A stretch of DNA of 8,655 bases from Terriglobales bacterium (GTDB lineage Bacteria; Acidobacteriota; Terriglobia; Terriglobales; Acidobacteriaceae), in the NCBI GenBank assembly GCA_019241735.1, contig JAFAWN010000183.1, forward strand, positions 1 to 8,655, in the 5' to 3' direction. The translations under genes and the position numbers were made by a program. Of this stretch, positions 6,925 through 8,655 are shown one piece after another. Every line of letters begins with the position of its first letter. Positions within the stretch are counted from its first letter, which is position 1. Under the pieces are notes generated by a model, which saw only the letters and a list, made by a program, of their open reading frames with translations, had not been told where the DNA came from and ran no database searches.

Positions 6925-6930
6925 ACCTCC
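6925..6930 (-). promoter_or_regulatory. Strong Shine-Dalgarno for the 78-aa gene
   Basis: The plus strand reads ACCTCC, so the minus-strand mRNA has GGAGGU ending 5 nt before the AUG at 6919. It is the best ribosome-binding site in the window, and it fixes the start of this short gene. Confidence 0.8.
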
Positions 6931-6964
6931 CCAGACAGCAGCGGCTGTGGCGCACCGCATGGCT

Positions 6965-7042
6965 CGGAGAAATCTCTCCACTAGTAAATTAGATTCAACG
7001 GTTGGGGGAAAGGTTTCGGAGAACGGAGATTCGTGACCGAAA
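6965..7042. repeat. Cluster of short repeats and dyads between the 78-aa gene and the anti-sigma gene
   Basis: Three copies of CGGAGA occur at 6965-6970, 7017-7022 and 7024-7029. The first is also the left arm of GGAGA-AATC-TCTCC (6966-6979). A wider inverted repeat, TTTCGG (7014-7019) with CCGAAA (7037-7042), encloses the other two. The region is downstream of the anti-sigma gene and upstream of the 78-aa gene. It could hold a weak terminator or binding sites, but there is no U-tract and the elements are short. Confidence 0.25.
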
Positions 7043-7087
7043 TGGTACTGTATGCGGGGGAAACATCAACTGTAGAAACGTTGGAGA

Positions 7088-7345
7088 TCAGGCATTTTCC
7101 GGATTACTTTTCTTGCGCGCGTGACATTTCGAAACGATCGCGGAGCGGAGCCGCTCCCGCAGGTCTTCCGGCAATTCGTAAAGTTGAGAGTCGCGGTAGA
7201 TCTCAATAGTCTTTTTTGTGGTGTCACAGACCACATAGCAGTTATGGCACCATGAGAGGTGGTCTTCCAGCTCGGCCCGTGTGCGATCATCCATTACCCC
7301 GTCAAGGTAATTGGTGAGCTCTTCCAGAAATTCAGAGCACTTCAC
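7088..7345 (-). CDS. Soluble zinc-finger anti-sigma factor (ZAS type)
   Basis: This 85-aa protein is the expected anti-sigma partner of the ECF sigma factor encoded just upstream. It has the zinc anti-sigma signature His29-x3-Cys33-x2-Cys36 (HLSWCHNC) with a further Cys at position 3, the ligand layout known from RsrA/ChrR-type proteins. Extra cysteines lie at 40 and 74. The helical N-terminal part (1-45) should clamp the sigma factor; the C-terminus is short, charged and carries no membrane segment, so the protein is cytoplasmic. The start is a GTG whose GTGA overlaps the TGA stop of the sigma gene, which implies translational coupling and near-equal synthesis. The zinc/Cys site suggests response to redox or thiol stress, but many zf-HC2 anti-sigmas are not redox-responsive, so the signal is inference. 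It could also be annotated simply as a zf-HC2 domain protein. Confidence 0.88.
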   Translation of the reverse strand: MKCSEFLEELTNYLDGVMDDRTRAELEDHLSWCHNCYVVCDTTKKTIEIYRDSQLYELPEDLRERLRSAIVSKCHARKKSNPENA

Positions 7346-7998
7346 TGTTCCACATCTCCATGCTCGCGGTTTGGTTGGCCATCGTTACTATCGCGGCGCT
7401 GAAAAAAACGGTTTAGCCTCTCTCGCAATTGTAGTCGCGCGCGCAATAATCTGGACTTCACGGCCGGCACGCTCAATTCCAAAGCATCCGCGGTCTCTTC
7501 CGTCGAAAGACCTTCCACGTCTCTAAGCACGAACACCGTCCGGAAACTTGGCGGCAGCCCCTGTATCGTGCGACTTAAAATATCCCGCAGCTCAGCCTGG
7601 CTATATTGCTGCTCCGGGTTCGGGCTCCAGTCCGCGACCTCCCGCGGCACAGAATCATCTTCAGTCTTGACTTCTTCATCAAGTGAAACTGTACGTTCCG
7701 GACGGCGGCGGCGCAGTTTCATTAGCGCCTCGTTTACCGCGATCCGCACCAGCCAGGTGTAAAACTTGGACTGCCCCTGAAACTGCTTTAAATTCCCGTA
7801 AGCCTTCAGGAACGCATCCTGCACCACGTCTTCCGCGTCTTCGCGGTTCTGCGTGATGTGCTGAGCAATCCGAAAAACGTTACGATCGTAACGTTTCACC
7901 AGTTGCTCAAAGGCTTCAACGTCGCCCTCTTTGGCAGCCTGAACCAGCGCTATCTCATCGGGGACTTGCTCACCTACTTTGGTTTGGATGGTGCTCAT
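7342..7998 (-). CDS. ECF-family RNA polymerase sigma factor
   Basis: This 218-aa protein has the two-domain layout of extracytoplasmic-function sigma-70 factors. Region 2 (about 25-98) includes the core-binding and -10-recognition helices (AEDVVQDAFLKAYGNL, then FYTWLVRIAVNEALMKLRRRR). An acidic linker (about 104-135) follows. Region 4 (about 137-195) carries GLPPSFRTVFVLRDVEGLS and the helix-turn-helix LSVPAVKSRLLRARLQLRERL, which reads the -35 element. ATG at 7998 is used; the ribosome site is only a weak GAG about 10 nt upstream. The gene ends by overlapping the anti-sigma gene (GTGA), so it should be held inactive by that protein until a signal releases it. It is divergent from the gene at 8244, which it might control, but I found no convincing shared ECF promoter motif. 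The target regulon is unknown. Confidence 0.95.
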   Translation of the reverse strand: MSTIQTKVGEQVPDEIALVQAAKEGDVEAFEQLVKRYDRNVFRIAQHITQNREDAEDVVQDAFLKAYGNLKQFQGQSKFYTWLVRIAVNEALMKLRRRRPERTVSLDEEVKTEDDSVPREVADWSPNPEQQYSQAELRDILSRTIQGLPPSFRTVFVLRDVEGLSTEETADALELSVPAVKSRLLRARLQLRERLNRFFQRRDSNDGQPNREHGDVEQ

Positions 7999-8243
7999 CT
8001 TTCACTCGATGCACACTATTTTCAGCCTTTTGGGCTTTAAGACCTGCCATTCTACTTGGTACGCAGGAATCGCGCTAATGGTTGGACGGCTGGGCCGACT
8101 CTGGGTTTGGGTAAATTTCCCGGGGATTCTGTGCAATCCGCACTAGAACACGTCCTAACGAGACTAATGGAGGCGAGCGGAACCCACCTATAATCGGATT
8201 TCGGCGGGTACCTCAGCAGTTACAGGTTAGAAACGGGTAGAAA
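7999..8243. other. Divergent intergenic region between the sigma gene and the gene at 8244
   Basis: These 245 bp carry no coding frame I can support. On the minus strand a TAGAAT (plus positions 8049-8054) could be a -10 for the sigma gene, but its -35 (TTAGCG, 18 bp away) is poor. On the plus strand a perfect TATAAT faces the 8244 gene. A small AGCC/GGCT dyad flanks TTTTG near 8024-8036. I could not find a repeated motif that would mark autoregulation by the ECF factor. Confidence 0.5.
8189..8194 (+). promoter_or_regulatory. Candidate -10 box for the gene at 8244
   Basis: A perfect TATAAT is placed to start transcription near 8200, about 43 bp before the ATG at 8244. No recognisable TTGACA-like -35 sits 16-18 bp upstream and there is no extended TG, so the promoter would be weak or activator-dependent. 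Confidence 0.35.
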
Positions 8244-8655
8244 ATGCCTGAAAAAAGCAATCTCGATCAAATTGTCGGCAACGCGGTCACTCGGGCTCTC
8301 GATAACTGCCTGCCAGAGTTGCAGCAACACCTTGTGCGGACGTTACTCGCTGAACTGCCGGCGCACGTAGCCGCGCTGTCATCCGCCGGCAATGAGGGTG
8401 CAGCGAACGCCGCAGAAAACGGAACCCCCGACCTCTTGCGGCATGTTGCCGCCGTTCAGACCGGCAGCACTCAGAGAGAAATTCTGCGAACACTTCTTGA
8501 CGGTGTGGAAAATTATTGCGGACGGTGCGTTCTGTTTGTCGTGAAATCCGGCGCCTCCACCGGATGGCAAGGTCGCGGGTTCGAAAACAATGACGAAATC
8601 AAGGATTTTGAAATCGACGTGAGATCAGGCCTGGCCGCCGATGCGATGCAGACTA
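8244..8655 (+). CDS. Possible GAF-like domain protein, N-terminal part (C-terminus beyond window)
   Basis: From ATG at 8244 the frame is open for 137 codons to the window edge; an in-frame TAG at 8238-8240 makes this the first possible start. Residues about 1-45 are predicted helical (LDQIVGNAVTRALDN, LVRTLLAELPAHVAAL), then an Ala/Gly/Asn-rich linker (about 47-62). From about 65 a helix (LLRHVAAVQTGSTQREILRTLLDGV) leads into strand-like CVLFVVKSGASTGWQGRGF (95-113), which looks like the start of a GAF-type sensory domain. This resembles Acidobacteriota proteins in which such a domain follows a helical segment, but the family is from memory. There is no signal peptide. The Shine-Dalgarno is weak. 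Its divergent position beside an ECF sigma gene could mean co-regulation. Cys22, Cys92 and Cys95 are present, with no clear metal site. The function is unknown. Confidence 0.72.
   Translation, partial: MPEKSNLDQIVGNAVTRALDNCLPELQQHLVRTLLAELPAHVAALSSAGNEGAANAAENGTPDLLRHVAAVQTGSTQREILRTLLDGVENYCGRCVLFVVKSGASTGWQGRGFENNDEIKDFEIDVRSGLAADAMQT

Noticed and set aside
8179..8205. GGAACC followed by CGGATTT as an ECF-type promoter for the 8244 gene
   Set aside because: The -35 resemblance is short, the -10 is not a recognised ECF motif, and no matching copy lies upstream of the sigma gene itself.

Overview
The window looks like chromosomal DNA from a high-GC bacterium, most likely an Acidobacteriota (Terriglobia-type). 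The evidence is the large Ser/Thr kinase fused through one membrane helix to a PD40/TolB-like propeller, the compact ECF sigma / zinc anti-sigma pair, and a small Cys/His protein of a type I associate with that phylum. This is pattern recognition, not a database match. I see no tRNA, rRNA, CRISPR array, insertion sequence or phage gene.

Layout. (1) 1-3654, minus strand: a three-gene run read from 3654 towards 1. First come two paralogous stand-alone proteins, each a peptidyl/acyl carrier domain fused to a type-I-like thioesterase (412 and 319 aa). A thiamine-diphosphate enzyme of the acetolactate-synthase / benzoylformate-decarboxylase superfamily follows and runs off the left edge. It is open for 460 codons. 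Gaps are 26 and 48 bp, so this is probably one transcript. (2) 3655-3909: a 255-bp divergent intergenic region. (3) 3910-6636, plus strand: the kinase-propeller gene. (4) 6683-6919, minus: a 78-aa Cys/His protein with an excellent Shine-Dalgarno, convergent with the kinase gene. (5) 7088-7998, minus: an ECF sigma factor and, overlapping it by GTGA, an 85-aa soluble zinc anti-sigma factor. (6) 7999-8243: a second divergent intergenic region. (7) 8244 to the right edge, plus: the N-terminal part of a protein with a possible GAF-like domain.

How it may work together. The left operon looks like part of a specialised-metabolite or acyl-tethering pathway: two carrier-thioesterase proteins plus a keto-acid-processing TPP enzyme, with no adenylation, condensation or ketosynthase domain in the window. 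The most unusual point is that the first thioesterase has Cys in place of the usual nucleophilic Ser and Pro where the catalytic His should be, while its carrier site and its neighbour's full Ser-Asp-His triad are intact. The right half holds signalling genes (kinase, ECF sigma / anti-sigma, possible GAF protein); nothing in the sequence ties them directly to the left operon.
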